Shown here: piece by piece, positions 1 to 7,649 of the stretch
How positions within the stretch are numbered: position 1 is the stretch's first letter
How the letters are laid out: each line of letters starts with the position of its first letter
Source: Caldifarciminota bacterium
GTDB taxonomy: Bacteria > Hydrothermota > 32-111 > QNBC01
Assembly: GCA_015486655.1 (NCBI GenBank)
Contig: WFRF01000165.1
Location: 1-14,366 of the forward strand
DNA: 14,366 nucleotides
Direction of reading: 5' to 3'
Notes under the pieces: generated by a model
Told to the model about the DNA's origin: nothing
The model's input: the letters and a program-made list of their open reading frames with translations, nothing else
Databases searched by the model: none
Made by a program: the position numbers and the translations under genes

Positions 1-828
1 GTTGTCCATGAGAATTTTATTAAATCCATGAAAGAGATGCATCAACCGAAATCATTGGGATATGAGATTGAAAAGATATTTCTCGGTAAATATAATTTTT
101 ACAGTGATCTGTGTGAAGGGGATTCTTTTTATATAATGGTTAAAAATAAATATCTGGATAACAAGTATATCGGTTACGACAGAATAGATTATATTAAAAT
201 AGATGGTAAAAAAATAAACACCGAAGTAATATACTACTCCAACAATGAGTTTTGCGGTTATTTTGACAACACGGGATATTCTCTTGAAAAGAATCTTCTG
301 ATTGCTCCGGTTCCATATGATAAAATAACATCAACCTTCGGCTGGCGAATTCACCCTATCACACACAGGCGGGCATTCCACTATGGTATTGATTATGCCG
401 CTCCCGTAAAAACCCCCATTTTTGCAGCAGCCGACGGAGTTGTCATAAAAAAACGTTACAGAAGAAGAGGGATGGGAAGAGAACTCGTGATTGATCATAA
501 AAACGGTTATAAAACGGTTTATGCTCATCTCTACAGATATGCAAAGGGGATACGTGTAGGATCGAAGGTAAAATACGGACAAATAATAGGTTATCTCGGG
601 AGCTCCGGTTTATCAACAGGTCCTCATCTTCATTTCGGTGTAATTTACAAAAATAAGGCAGTGAATCCGGAGAAACTGTCGATTCATTCGAAATATGTGA
701 TTAATGAAAACGAATATGCCTCTTTTATTGCCAGATACGGCTACTTAACGGCACTGGCGGAAGAATATAATACACAGAGAGCAAGATATACAAGTGTATC
801 CAAAAAAGAACTGGAAAAACCGAATTAA
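1..828 (+). CDS. M23 (LytM-type) zinc metallopeptidase, 5' end cut by window edge
   Basis: The reading frame is open from base 1, so the ATG at 28 is very likely internal and the true N-terminus lies outside the window. Counting residues from that ATG, the M23 core spans about 93-215. The zinc ligands are H118 and D122 (HYGID) and H202 of the GPHLHFG motif. H167 (YAHL) and H200 are the expected catalytic histidines. The motif STFGWRIHP (102-110) opens the domain as in LytM/Csd3-type endopeptidases. The family cleaves peptide cross-links of peptidoglycan in the periplasm or at the cell surface. The roughly 90 residues before the core resemble the beta-rich domain that precedes M23 in Csd3-like proteins, but that part is inference. 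About 50 residues follow the core, and the last codons overlap the next gene by 35 nt. All metal and catalytic residues are present, so it should be active. Confidence 0.9.
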   Translation, partial: VVHENFIKSMKEMHQPKSLGYEIEKIFLGKYNFYSDLCEGDSFYIMVKNKYLDNKYIGYDRIDYIKIDGKKINTEVIYYSNNEFCGYFDNTGYSLEKNLLIAPVPYDKITSTFGWRIHPITHRRAFHYGIDYAAPVKTPIFAAADGVVIKKRYRRRGMGRELVIDHKNGYKTVYAHLYRYAKGIRVGSKVKYGQIIGYLGSSGLSTGPHLHFGVIYKNKAVNPEKLSIHSKYVINENEYASFIARYGYLTALAEEYNTQRARYTSVSKKELEKPN

Positions 829-2116
829 AACAATTTTAACAATCAACCCCTGGGTAACAGATTTTGCATTTTATGACCTTTGGTTTAAACCTCTGGGGCT
901 TCTCTATATTTCAACGATTTTGAAAAACAGCGGCTTTAATGTTCGTTTTATGGATTTACTGCAAAGCCATAAAGGAAAGAGGAAGTACGGTAAGGGAAAG
1001 GTTCTTCACACGGAAATAGAAACGCCAGATGCGTTAAAATGGATGGAAAGGAAATATTATCAATACGGTATAGCCGATGATAATTTCAGAAAAAAACTTG
1101 AAAATATCGAAAAACCGGATCTGATTCTAATGACATCGTTTATGACCTATTGGTATCCGGGTATTGTAAAGACAGCAGAAATACTGAAAGAGTATTTTCC
1201 CCACGCGAAGATTGTTCTCGGCGGTATTTATGCAACTTTGATGACTGACCATGCAAAAAAATTAAAAAATGTGGACTATGTGATTTCAGGTAATGATTAC
1301 AATGAGATTCTTTTGGAAATATCAAAAATCGGAGATTTTAAGATTGACTTTAAAATAAACGGTTTTGATGATTTACCCATAATTGATTATTCGTTTTACA
1401 GCGAATTGGATTCGATTACGACAATAAACAGCATCGGATGTCCATTCCATTGTCCCTATTGTGCCGCTCCGATTTTGTATGGAAATCAGTTGTATAAAAG
1501 TATTGAATATATAAAAAAAGAATTTGATTCCTTTATTAAGTATAATGTCAAAGATATTGCATTCTATGACGATGCCTTTCTGATGCATCCTGCAATAAAG
1601 GATATTTTAAAGGCACTTTCTCATTATCCGTTTCGGTTTCATCTTCCAAACGGTATTCATGCAAGATTTGTTACGGAGGAGATCGCCGAATTGCTTTTTA
1701 ATGCGAATTTTACGACTTTGAGAATAGGATATGAGGTGTCTGATGCCTCTTTACAAAAGGAGTTAGGCGGAAAAGTGAATAACCGCATGATAATAGCAGC
1801 TTTAACAAATCTTAAAAGAGCGGGATATAAGGCGTCGGAAATAGGGGTGTATATTTTGGGAGGACATCCTAAAATACCCGTAGAAGTTCTTGAACACAGC
1901 ATCTCGTTTCTATCCGATTTGGGAGTAAGGATTTATATTTCCGAATATTCACCTGTGCCCGGCACTCCCGAGGGGGATATTTATTACGATAAACTGAGAG
2001 AGGACCCGCTTCTTACAAATAATTCTCTTATGCGGTTTATAAAGGAAAATGAAATGGACAAGTACAGGAAATTGAAAAATTTTGTTCGGAAATATAACGG
2101 GGAAATAGCGGGCTAA
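794..2116 (+). CDS. Radical SAM protein with N-terminal B12-binding-like domain
   Basis: This 440-aa protein has a cobalamin-binding-like Rossmann region at about 12-180 (opening ILTINPW, later VLGGIYATL at 141-149). It is followed by a radical SAM domain whose iron-sulfur motif is C216-x3-C220-x2-C223 (GCPFHCPYC). Later landmarks are FYDDAF (257-262), LPNGIHARF (284-292), the family-typical YEVSD (313-317) and ILGGHP (354-359). Such enzymes cleave S-adenosylmethionine to start radical chemistry, but the substrate cannot be read from the sequence. The usual cobalamin-ligating DxHxxG motif is not evident, so true B12 binding is uncertain. The GTG at 794 is chosen because the first in-frame stop upstream is at 746-748 and there is no other usable start before the conserved ILTINPW. 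No strong ribosome-binding site is seen, so coupling to the overlapping M23 gene is likely. Its stop codon lies in the loop of the hairpin at 2101-2131. Confidence 0.88.
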   Translation: MYPKKNWKNRIKTILTINPWVTDFAFYDLWFKPLGLLYISTILKNSGFNVRFMDLLQSHKGKRKYGKGKVLHTEIETPDALKWMERKYYQYGIADDNFRKKLENIEKPDLILMTSFMTYWYPGIVKTAEILKEYFPHAKIVLGGIYATLMTDHAKKLKNVDYVISGNDYNEILLEISKIGDFKIDFKINGFDDLPIIDYSFYSELDSITTINSIGCPFHCPYCAAPILYGNQLYKSIEYIKKEFDSFIKYNVKDIAFYDDAFLMHPAIKDILKALSHYPFRFHLPNGIHARFVTEEIAELLFNANFTTLRIGYEVSDASLQKELGGKVNNRMIIAALTNLKRAGYKASEIGVYILGGHPKIPVEVLEHSISFLSDLGVRIYISEYSPVPGTPEGDIYYDKLREDPLLTNNSLMRFIKENEMDKYRKLKNFVRKYNGEIAG

Positions 2117-2131
2117 GTGCCCGCTATTTCC
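2101..2131. terminator. 13-bp perfect hairpin between convergent genes, probable bidirectional terminator
   Basis: The arms GGAAATAGCGGGC (2101-2113) and GCCCGCTATTTCC (2119-2131) pair perfectly around a 5-nt loop, TAAGT. The plus-strand radical SAM gene ends inside it: the left arm encodes its last codons and the loop holds its TAA. The minus-strand protease gene ends at 2155, so the same hairpin lies 23 nt beyond that stop. The stem is stable and GC-rich near the loop. The sequence after it is AT-rich (TTAAATTTAT on the plus strand) but lacks a long uninterrupted T-run on either side, so the strength of termination is uncertain. Confidence 0.78.
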
Positions 2132-2154
2132 TTAAATTTATAAAGTTTATTTTC

Positions 2155-3717
2155 TTATTTCTTTTTCTGGGATGATGCGGATGTGCTGTTTATCTCCTTA
2201 AATATGTCTTTCACATTCTTTGTTTTTTTCAAAATTTTTAATGCCTTTTTAAGCTGAATATCAGTCTTAAATGTAGCCCGATACCATCCGGGTTCGCCCC
2301 ATAATATCCTTGCGATATAACTGTTCAGGGTACCTTCAATATGTTTCTTGTTCTTGTTAATGTCAGTGGTTGAAAGACTGGTGTCCTCTTTTGAAACATA
2401 GTTTAGAAAAGCGTTCCATACGTTGTCGTTCATTTTGTATACGTTGCGGAGTTTTTCTTTCCTGTTTGCACAATAATATGCAGCAAATTTAAAGTACATA
2501 TTATCCTTGGCGAGTTGAATTTCAATTCTGGAAAGCGTTCTGTACGGGACTTCCACATCGGGTATTATTCCGCCGGCTGATGTGATTGTTCTGTTTAGTC
2601 CTCCGATTGTTTTAAATGTATCAACGATTGTATCGCCGCGCAATTCTTTATCTATGCATCTTCCCGATGGTGTGAAATAACGAGCCGTTGTTAATTTCAG
2701 TGCTTCTTTAGGTCCAAGCGGAAAAACCGTTTGTACGGAACCTTTTCCGTATGTAGTGTCACCAATGATTATTCCCCTATCCCAGTCCTGTATTGCTCCG
2801 CTTACGATTTCAGAGGCGCTTGCACTACCCCTGTCCACGAGAACAGTCATGGGGATATCCGTGTATGTTTTAAAATTAATTGTTCTGTATACTCTGTCTA
2901 TACCGCTCATCCTTCCTCTTGTAGATACAACAACAGAGTTTCTCGGTAAAAAGTATCCGGCGACTTTCTGGGCTTCCGTTATTAATCCACCGGGGTTGAA
3001 TCTTAAGTCGAGTATTATTCCCTTGGTTGAATTGTTCACAAGGCTGTCAAGTGCCTTTCCAACTTCGGGAGATGCTGTTTCGCTGAAATTGGTCAATCTT
3101 ACATAGACATAGTGAGAATCGATGGTTGTAGCATAAGGCACACTTTTGACCTGTATGTAATCTCTTACGATGGTATATTTTATAGGTTCTTTTATTCCCA
3201 TGCGTTTAATTGTAATGTGTACTTTTGTTCCCGGTATACCGCGTAATTTGGAAACGATTGACTCGAGAGATTTATTATATGTATCTTTATTTTCAATTTT
3301 TATTATTTTATCCCCGGCAATAATACCCAATTTGTAAGCGGGAGTTCCTTCAATGGGGGCAATGACAACAGGATAACCGTCACTTGTACTAATCTGAATT
3401 CCTATACCGCCGAATTTTCCCTTAGTCATAATCATAAGATCGTTGTAAAGGTTTTTATCCATATATATTGAATGCGGATCGAGAGATTTTAACATACCGT
3501 TAATTGCAGCGGTTACAAGGGAATCGGAACTTTCGTCGAAAACGTAATTATTCTTTACAATTGAGAAAATTCGTGAGAACTTCCCAAGTTGCGCAATCGT
3601 ATTATCTCCCTGAGTGTTCTGTCCCTGAGCATTCAAATAGTATGTCATACCGGTTCCGGCAATAAATGATGCCAAAATAAACAGTGATATTGCTAAAATT
3701 ATCTGTTTCTTATTCAT
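2155..3717 (-). CDS. ctpA: S41 C-terminal processing protease (CtpA/Prc family)
   Basis: This 520-aa serine protease of the envelope cleaves near the C-termini of exported or membrane proteins. A hydrophobic N-terminal segment (about 5-27) without a lipobox suggests a membrane anchor or signal peptide. A PDZ domain covers about 95-185 (GGIGIQIS near 103-110, AGDKIIKI at 134-141). The S41 core follows, with DLRFNPGG at 237-244. The catalytic serine is probably S300 in RGSASASE, and the catalytic lysine K325 in YGKGSVQ. Their spacing of 25 and the glutamine at K+4 (Q329) match the Ser-Lys-Gln arrangement of the family. About 130 residues follow the core and end in a lysine-rich tail (SSQKKK). 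The start is supported by GGAG at 3724-3727. It overlaps tmk by 8 nt and is the last gene of the operon. The class is certain; the symbol is a family-level label. Confidence 0.95.
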   Translation of the reverse strand: MNKKQIILAISLFILASFIAGTGMTYYLNAQGQNTQGDNTIAQLGKFSRIFSIVKNNYVFDESSDSLVTAAINGMLKSLDPHSIYMDKNLYNDLMIMTKGKFGGIGIQISTSDGYPVVIAPIEGTPAYKLGIIAGDKIIKIENKDTYNKSLESIVSKLRGIPGTKVHITIKRMGIKEPIKYTIVRDYIQVKSVPYATTIDSHYVYVRLTNFSETASPEVGKALDSLVNNSTKGIILDLRFNPGGLITEAQKVAGYFLPRNSVVVSTRGRMSGIDRVYRTINFKTYTDIPMTVLVDRGSASASEIVSGAIQDWDRGIIIGDTTYGKGSVQTVFPLGPKEALKLTTARYFTPSGRCIDKELRGDTIVDTFKTIGGLNRTITSAGGIIPDVEVPYRTLSRIEIQLAKDNMYFKFAAYYCANRKEKLRNVYKMNDNVWNAFLNYVSKEDTSLSTTDINKNKKHIEGTLNSYIARILWGEPGWYRATFKTDIQLKKALKILKKTKNVKDIFKEINSTSASSQKKK

Positions 3718-4354
3718 TTAAAACTCCATTACTTACAATAAAATCATTAACTTTGTTTTTAATTTCTTCGAAAATCGTATCTATGTCAGCCATTCCGTCA
3801 ATTATTACAAATCTCTTTTCATTTTCTCTTGCCAGTTGAAGATATTCGCTTCGCACCCTCTTGTGAAATTCCAAATCTTCCCTTTCGATTCTGTCGAATT
3901 CCTCAAGTCTGTTAAGAGCAATTTGAGGAGGGACATCAATTAAAAATGTAATATCCGGTATTATTCCAGAGGTAGCGAAATCGTTCATCTCTTTGATTTT
4001 AACCTTAGGAACACCTCTTCCTTCTCCCTGATAGGCCATTGTAGAATCGTGATAACGGTCGCTTATTACAATTTTATTTTCCTTTAAAGCAGGTTTTATT
4101 ACTTCATATACATGCTGTGCTCTTGAAGCAAAGTAAAGAAAAAGCTCCGTTAGTGCACACATACCGAGGTTGTCTTTATCCAACAGAATATTCCTTATCC
4201 GTTCGGAAATGTCAGTGCCCCCGGGTTCATGTGTCAAAACAACGGGGTAACCTTCCGATTTAAGATAGGATAATAATTTTTTAGCCTGGGTACTTTTACC
4301 CGAGGCTTCTCCACCTTCGAAAGAGATGAAGAAGCCCCTTGATAATAATTTCAT
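3710..4354 (-). CDS. tmk: Thymidylate (dTMP) kinase
   Basis: This 214-aa cytoplasmic enzyme phosphorylates dTMP to dTDP with ATP, an essential step in dTTP supply. The length is normal. The P-loop is FEGGEASGKST (12-22). HEPGG at 42-46 carries the conserved arginine-poor substrate loop, and DRYHDSTMAYQG (99-110) is the family signature that binds the nucleotide. The lid region is around 149-160 (RLEEFDRIERED). The ATG at 4354 follows the stop codon of the inositol-phosphate synthase with no gap (TAGATG) and has no strong ribosome-binding site, so translation is probably coupled. At its other end it overlaps the protease gene by 8 nt. Nothing looks broken. Confidence 0.97.
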   Translation of the reverse strand: MKLLSRGFFISFEGGEASGKSTQAKKLLSYLKSEGYPVVLTHEPGGTDISERIRNILLDKDNLGMCALTELFLYFASRAQHVYEVIKPALKENKIVISDRYHDSTMAYQGEGRGVPKVKIKEMNDFATSGIIPDITFLIDVPPQIALNRLEEFDRIEREDLEFHKRVRSEYLQLARENEKRFVIIDGMADIDTIFEEIKNKVNDFIVSNGVLNE

Positions 4355-5452
4355 CTATTTTTTGTCTTTCTTGCTACCTACTTTGTATTTCTTTATATAA
4401 TCTTCTGTTTTCTGTTTACAAACAGAATCGGTGAACTGAACCGGAGGTGATTTAAAGAAATAGCTTGAAGGTTCAATAATGGGACCAGCTAATCCGTTAT
4501 CAAGAGCCAATTTCGCGCAGCGGACCGCATCGATAATAACACCGGCTGAATTAGGTGAATCCCAAACTTCGAGTTTTGTCTCAAGATTCAAAGGAACATT
4601 ACCGAATGTAGTCCCTTCCATTCTGATATATGCCCATTTTCTATCCAAGAGCCATGGTACGTAGTCGGAAGGTCCTATGTGGATATTGTCTTCGCCAATT
4701 TCATACGGCAACTGTGATTTTACCGCGTTTGTTTTGGAGATTTTCTTTGATTGGAGTCTCTCCCTTTCCAACATATTAAGAAAATCGGTATTTCCTCCGA
4801 CATTCAACTGATATGTTCTGTCGAGTTTTACACCTCTGTCTACGAAAAGGTTTGTAAGAACTCTGTGAACTATTGTTGCTCCTACCTGTGATTTAATGTC
4901 GTCGCCCAAAACGGGGAGTCCTTTTTTCCTGAATCTCTCGCCCCAATAAGGTGATGTCGCAATAAAAACCGGTATGGCGTTAACGAGACCCACACCTGCA
5001 TCCAAAGCCTGTTCAACATACCATTTTGTTGCCTCTTCGCTTCCAACGGGAAGGTAATTAACAACTACATCCGTTTTTGTCTCTTTTAAAAGACGTGCAA
5101 TGTCTGCTGTTGTTCCGGGAGCCTTTTCAACCACACCGGAGAGGTATTTCCCTATACCGTCGTGAGTCATTCCGCGAACGACTTCAACGTTCAATTTGGG
5201 TACATCCGTGAATTTCCATGTGTTATTGGGATCTGCGAAAATTGCTTCGGAAAGATCCTTTCCTACCTTTGTTTTGTTGATGTCGCATGCAAATGAGAAT
5301 TCGATATCATTGATGTGATATCCTCCCAAGTTAACATGCATCAATCCGGGAATTCTGTCTTTTACATCTGCGTTTCTATAGAAGTAAACTCCCTGAACAA
5401 ATGATGATGCACAGTTTCCTACTCCTATAATTCCAACTCTTACTTTACCCAT
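4355..5452 (-). CDS. ino1: myo-Inositol-3-phosphate synthase, archaeal/Thermotoga type
   Basis: This enzyme converts glucose 6-phosphate to inositol phosphate in an NAD-dependent isomerisation, the committed step to inositol compounds. The 365 residues match the short prokaryotic form (roughly 360-390 aa) rather than the longer eukaryotic one. The NAD-binding loop is GIIGVGNCASS (7-17). Further family blocks are VNYLPVGSEEA (131-141), GDDIKSQVGATIVHR (183-197) and NVGGNTDFLNM (217-227), the last two being the most diagnostic. The lysines K236/K237 and K240 next to the last block lie in the catalytic region of the family. The start is fixed by a strong AGGAGG sequence at 5457-5462 that overlaps the stop codon of the upstream transferase gene. 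The neighbouring CDP-alcohol transferase makes a role in inositol-phospholipid synthesis more likely than in osmolyte synthesis, which is inference. Confidence 0.94.
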   Translation of the reverse strand: MGKVRVGIIGVGNCASSFVQGVYFYRNADVKDRIPGLMHVNLGGYHINDIEFSFACDINKTKVGKDLSEAIFADPNNTWKFTDVPKLNVEVVRGMTHDGIGKYLSGVVEKAPGTTADIARLLKETKTDVVVNYLPVGSEEATKWYVEQALDAGVGLVNAIPVFIATSPYWGERFRKKGLPVLGDDIKSQVGATIVHRVLTNLFVDRGVKLDRTYQLNVGGNTDFLNMLERERLQSKKISKTNAVKSQLPYEIGEDNIHIGPSDYVPWLLDRKWAYIRMEGTTFGNVPLNLETKLEVWDSPNSAGVIIDAVRCAKLALDNGLAGPIIEPSSYFFKSPPVQFTDSVCKQKTEDYIKKYKVGSKKDKK

Positions 5453-5456
5453 AGTG

Positions 5457-5462
5457 CCTCCT
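5457..5462 (-). promoter_or_regulatory. Full Shine-Dalgarno of ino1 inside the end of the upstream gene
   Basis: The minus strand reads AGGAGG four nt before the ino1 ATG. It overlaps the TAG stop (5461-5463) of the CDP-alcohol transferase. This is the strongest ribosome-binding site inside the operon. It supports independent initiation of ino1 while the two genes stay tightly linked. Confidence 0.85.
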
Positions 5463-6054
5463 ATGATTTAATACTTTTAATCTTGTTAAATCCTGTTATC
5501 AATCTCTGTATCGCGGTAAAAATAGTTAATACCGCAAACAATAACATAGCATAATGTGAGAATTTTGAAAAGAACAACAGTGTTATAACAAGATACAATA
5601 CTCTTTCCGGTCTTTGAAAAAAACCACCTTTTAATTCGATTCCGACTCCTTCCGCTCTCGCTCTTGTATAACTTGTCATAATTGAGCCGATTATTGCAAA
5701 AAATGTGGAATAGATACCGATTTTGTTACCTATCGTAATAAAATAGTAACCGAATCCTCCTAAAATAAAAAATTCGGAATATCTGTCCGAAATAGAATCG
5801 AGAAACGCTCCGCTTGCAGACGTTTTTCCTGTTAAGCGGGCTAATTCTCCGTCGAATGTGTCAAATATACTTGCAATTATTAAAACTATACCTCCTGTTA
5901 ATAATTTACCCGTTGCGATTATATATCCGGTCAAAATGTTAATCATCAAACCCGTTAATGTTAAAGCGTTTGGGGTTATATGCATATATTCAAATGTTTT
6001 TATAAGCGGATGAAGAATTTTCCTGAAACCGTTTTTTATACCGTCATTTAACAT
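5461..6054 (-). CDS. CDP-alcohol phosphatidyltransferase, probable phosphatidylinositol-phosphate synthase
   Basis: This 197-aa integral membrane enzyme carries the complete family signature D65-x2-DG(68-69)-x2-AR(72-73)-x8-G82-x3-D86-x3-D90, the metal and CDP-lipid site. Hydrophobic segments lie at about 32-48, 53-65, 93-110, 112-130, and 150-185, fitting a six-helix fold. The family transfers a phosphatidyl group from a CDP-lipid to an alcohol. The acceptor is not readable from the motif. Because the next gene 8 nt away makes inositol 3-phosphate, the best guess is a phosphatidylinositol-phosphate synthase, as in the Ino1 plus PgsA-type pairing known from actinobacteria. Phosphatidylglycerolphosphate synthase is the main alternative. 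GAGGG at 6060-6064 supports the ATG at 6054, and the gene overlaps rsmI by 11 nt. Confidence 0.88.
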   Translation of the reverse strand: MLNDGIKNGFRKILHPLIKTFEYMHITPNALTLTGLMINILTGYIIATGKLLTGGIVLIIASIFDTFDGELARLTGKTSASGAFLDSISDRYSEFFILGGFGYYFITIGNKIGIYSTFFAIIGSIMTSYTRARAEGVGIELKGGFFQRPERVLYLVITLLFFSKFSHYAMLLFAVLTIFTAIQRLITGFNKIKSIKS

Positions 6055-6736
6055 TGTGTCCCTCTATAATAATAACAAATTCACCTTTTAGTTTTATATT
6101 TCCGTTTTCCGTCTTATCAATAATTTCTTTAATATCTCCTCTTATAAACTCTTCATGAATTTTTGTCAATTCCCTACCCAAAGTAACCTTTCTGTTCCCG
6201 CAAACCTCATACAATGCTTTTAGGGTTTTTGGTATTCTCTGAGGGGACTCAAACAGAATGCTTGTGTTCCATGCATTCTTTACACTTTCCAAAATTATGC
6301 TTTTTTTCCTGCCTTTCTTAGGGAGAAAACCGTAAAATGAAAAACTGTCCGTTGGGAGTCCGGAGCCCACGAGAGCGGTTAATATTGAAGACGCTCCGGG
6401 AATGGGAACGACTTTGATTCCGTTTTCTATGGAAGCGTGAACGAGACTGTAACCGGGGTCGGAAACGAGCGGTGTCCCGGCATCGGAAATTAATCCTACA
6501 ATTTTCCCCTCATTCAACATATCTATAATCAAAGGTATTCTCCTTCTTTTGTTTTTATCGTTATACGATAGATAACGTGCTTTTATCCCGTAATGGGTTA
6601 AAAGCATCCCACTATGTCTCGTATCTTCTGAGGCGATTATATCACATTTCGAAAATATATGCAACGCCCTCAATGTAATATCATCTCTGTTTCCTATGGG
6701 AGTTGAGATGACATAAAGAACACCTTTCTCACTCAT
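6044..6736 (-). CDS. rsmI: 16S rRNA (cytidine(1402)-2'-O)-methyltransferase
   Basis: RsmI methylates the 2'-O of C1402 in 16S rRNA at the decoding centre, using S-adenosylmethionine. The tetrapyrrole-methylase fold motifs occur in order: STPIGNRDDITLRAL (11-25), SEDTR (36-40), GLISDAGTPLVSDPG (81-95), PIPGASS (111-117), FYGFLP (134-139), FESPQR (162-167) and ELTKIHEEF (189-197). At 230 aa it is shorter than the roughly 285-aa E. coli enzyme and lacks the C-terminal extension. It ends soon after KGEFVIIIEG, so the catalytic domain is whole. Residue 17 is arginine where leucine is usual (TPIGNL). The start overlaps the preceding 306-aa gene by 8 nt, with no clear ribosome-binding site. That suggests translational coupling. 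Confidence 0.95.
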   Translation of the reverse strand: MSEKGVLYVISTPIGNRDDITLRALHIFSKCDIIASEDTRHSGMLLTHYGIKARYLSYNDKNKRRRIPLIIDMLNEGKIVGLISDAGTPLVSDPGYSLVHASIENGIKVVPIPGASSILTALVGSGLPTDSFSFYGFLPKKGRKKSIILESVKNAWNTSILFESPQRIPKTLKALYEVCGNRKVTLGRELTKIHEEFIRGDIKEIIDKTENGNIKLKGEFVIIIEGHNVK

Positions 6737-7649
6737 TGTTTTTCATGTATGAAATGAATTTAATTTTTTCAAGAGCAAACCTGTAATCGTGAATTGCATT
6801 CGACAGTATGGCATTGTTTTCCTCGGCGGGGATCAACTTATAAAAATGTGCGATAAATTTTTTTACCCAATCGGCGTAACCTCTGATGTACTCTTCCTCA
6901 TCTGCAATTGAGTTGTCGACGATGTTGACACGGTTAATAAGTACATTGTGAAGAAATTGATATTTTTTCTCGGCTGATACCTTTGCATCCAAAAGGTAAG
7001 ATTCTACCTTAACAATACCGATTTTATCAGTATATCCTTTAATTAAATTTTGCATTAAACCGGTCATGAGCTTTCTTATATGTGGAGTTACTATCTTTCT
7101 CATCTCCGGCTCTAAAATATAATAACAAATTGTGTTTATAGTATCCTTGGTAAAAAGTTCCTGAGTTTTTATTTCCCCTTTGCTTTCTTCCAATTTGTAG
7201 TAACCGTATTTCAGATGCCCCTTTTCAATGTAATAGATGCCGTGTTCAATGCTGTAATTTACCAGCATTATTCCCGTATTGCTGTCAAATGTAAAGGCAT
7301 CTTTGCTCATATCGAATACAAAGTCCGGTTTTGCAGGCAGGGCTGATGTTAGAAGTTTGGCTAACTCAAGATCTATTTCGTAAAAACTGCAGAATCCTCT
7401 TTCCGAGGATTTCTTTCTTTTTATAACTTCTTCGTAAGATATGGGAGAAAATTCGTTTGTGTATTTAACGGCAAGATAAAATTCCCCTTCAAACAGGAAA
7501 ACAAAATGAATTTCATCGGGATACACAAGTTGAATATAAGAGTGGAACTTGTCCGCGCGTCTTATTTTTCCTGCATTTAAAATGCTGTTTAAGTCGATGT
7601 AGTTAATGGGAAGATTTTCAAAAATCTTTCTTTTTCTCGGTAATCTCAT
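6729..7649 (-). CDS. Unrecognised 306-aa protein between glyS and rsmI
   Basis: I do not recognise this protein by family. It is a soluble-looking polypeptide without a signal peptide or membrane segment. The first 150 residues appear beta-rich, with two similar hairpin-like units: FVFLFEGEFYLAVKY (49-63) and GIYYIEKGHLKYGYY (137-151). The second half (about 170-306) looks helical, with a stretch around KKYQFLHNVL (228-237) and a charged C-terminal helix region. The general layout, with small beta units of the form 'G-x-x-hydrophobic-x-x-G/E-x-hydrophobic' followed by a helical half, recalls DUF4388-type regulatory proteins. I cannot confirm that, and no catalytic motif stands out. The ATG at 7649 shares a 4-nt ATGA overlap with glyS and has a good AAGGAG at 7654-7659. 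Codon use resembles the neighbours, so it is a genuine operon member, not an insertion. Confidence 0.85.
   Translation of the reverse strand: MRLPRKRKIFENLPINYIDLNSILNAGKIRRADKFHSYIQLVYPDEIHFVFLFEGEFYLAVKYTNEFSPISYEEVIKRKKSSERGFCSFYEIDLELAKLLTSALPAKPDFVFDMSKDAFTFDSNTGIMLVNYSIEHGIYYIEKGHLKYGYYKLEESKGEIKTQELFTKDTINTICYYILEPEMRKIVTPHIRKLMTGLMQNLIKGYTDKIGIVKVESYLLDAKVSAEKKYQFLHNVLINRVNIVDNSIADEEEYIRGYADWVKKFIAHFYKLIPAEENNAILSNAIHDYRFALEKIKFISYMKNNE

Noticed and set aside
28..30. ATG as the true start of the M23 peptidase
   Set aside because: The frame is open back to base 1 and no ribosome-binding site precedes the ATG; the beginning of the gene is most likely outside the window.
2756..3106. 116-codon plus-strand frame opposite the S41 protease core
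   Set aside because: It overlaps the catalytic region of a well-conserved protease on the other strand and shows no protein features of its own.
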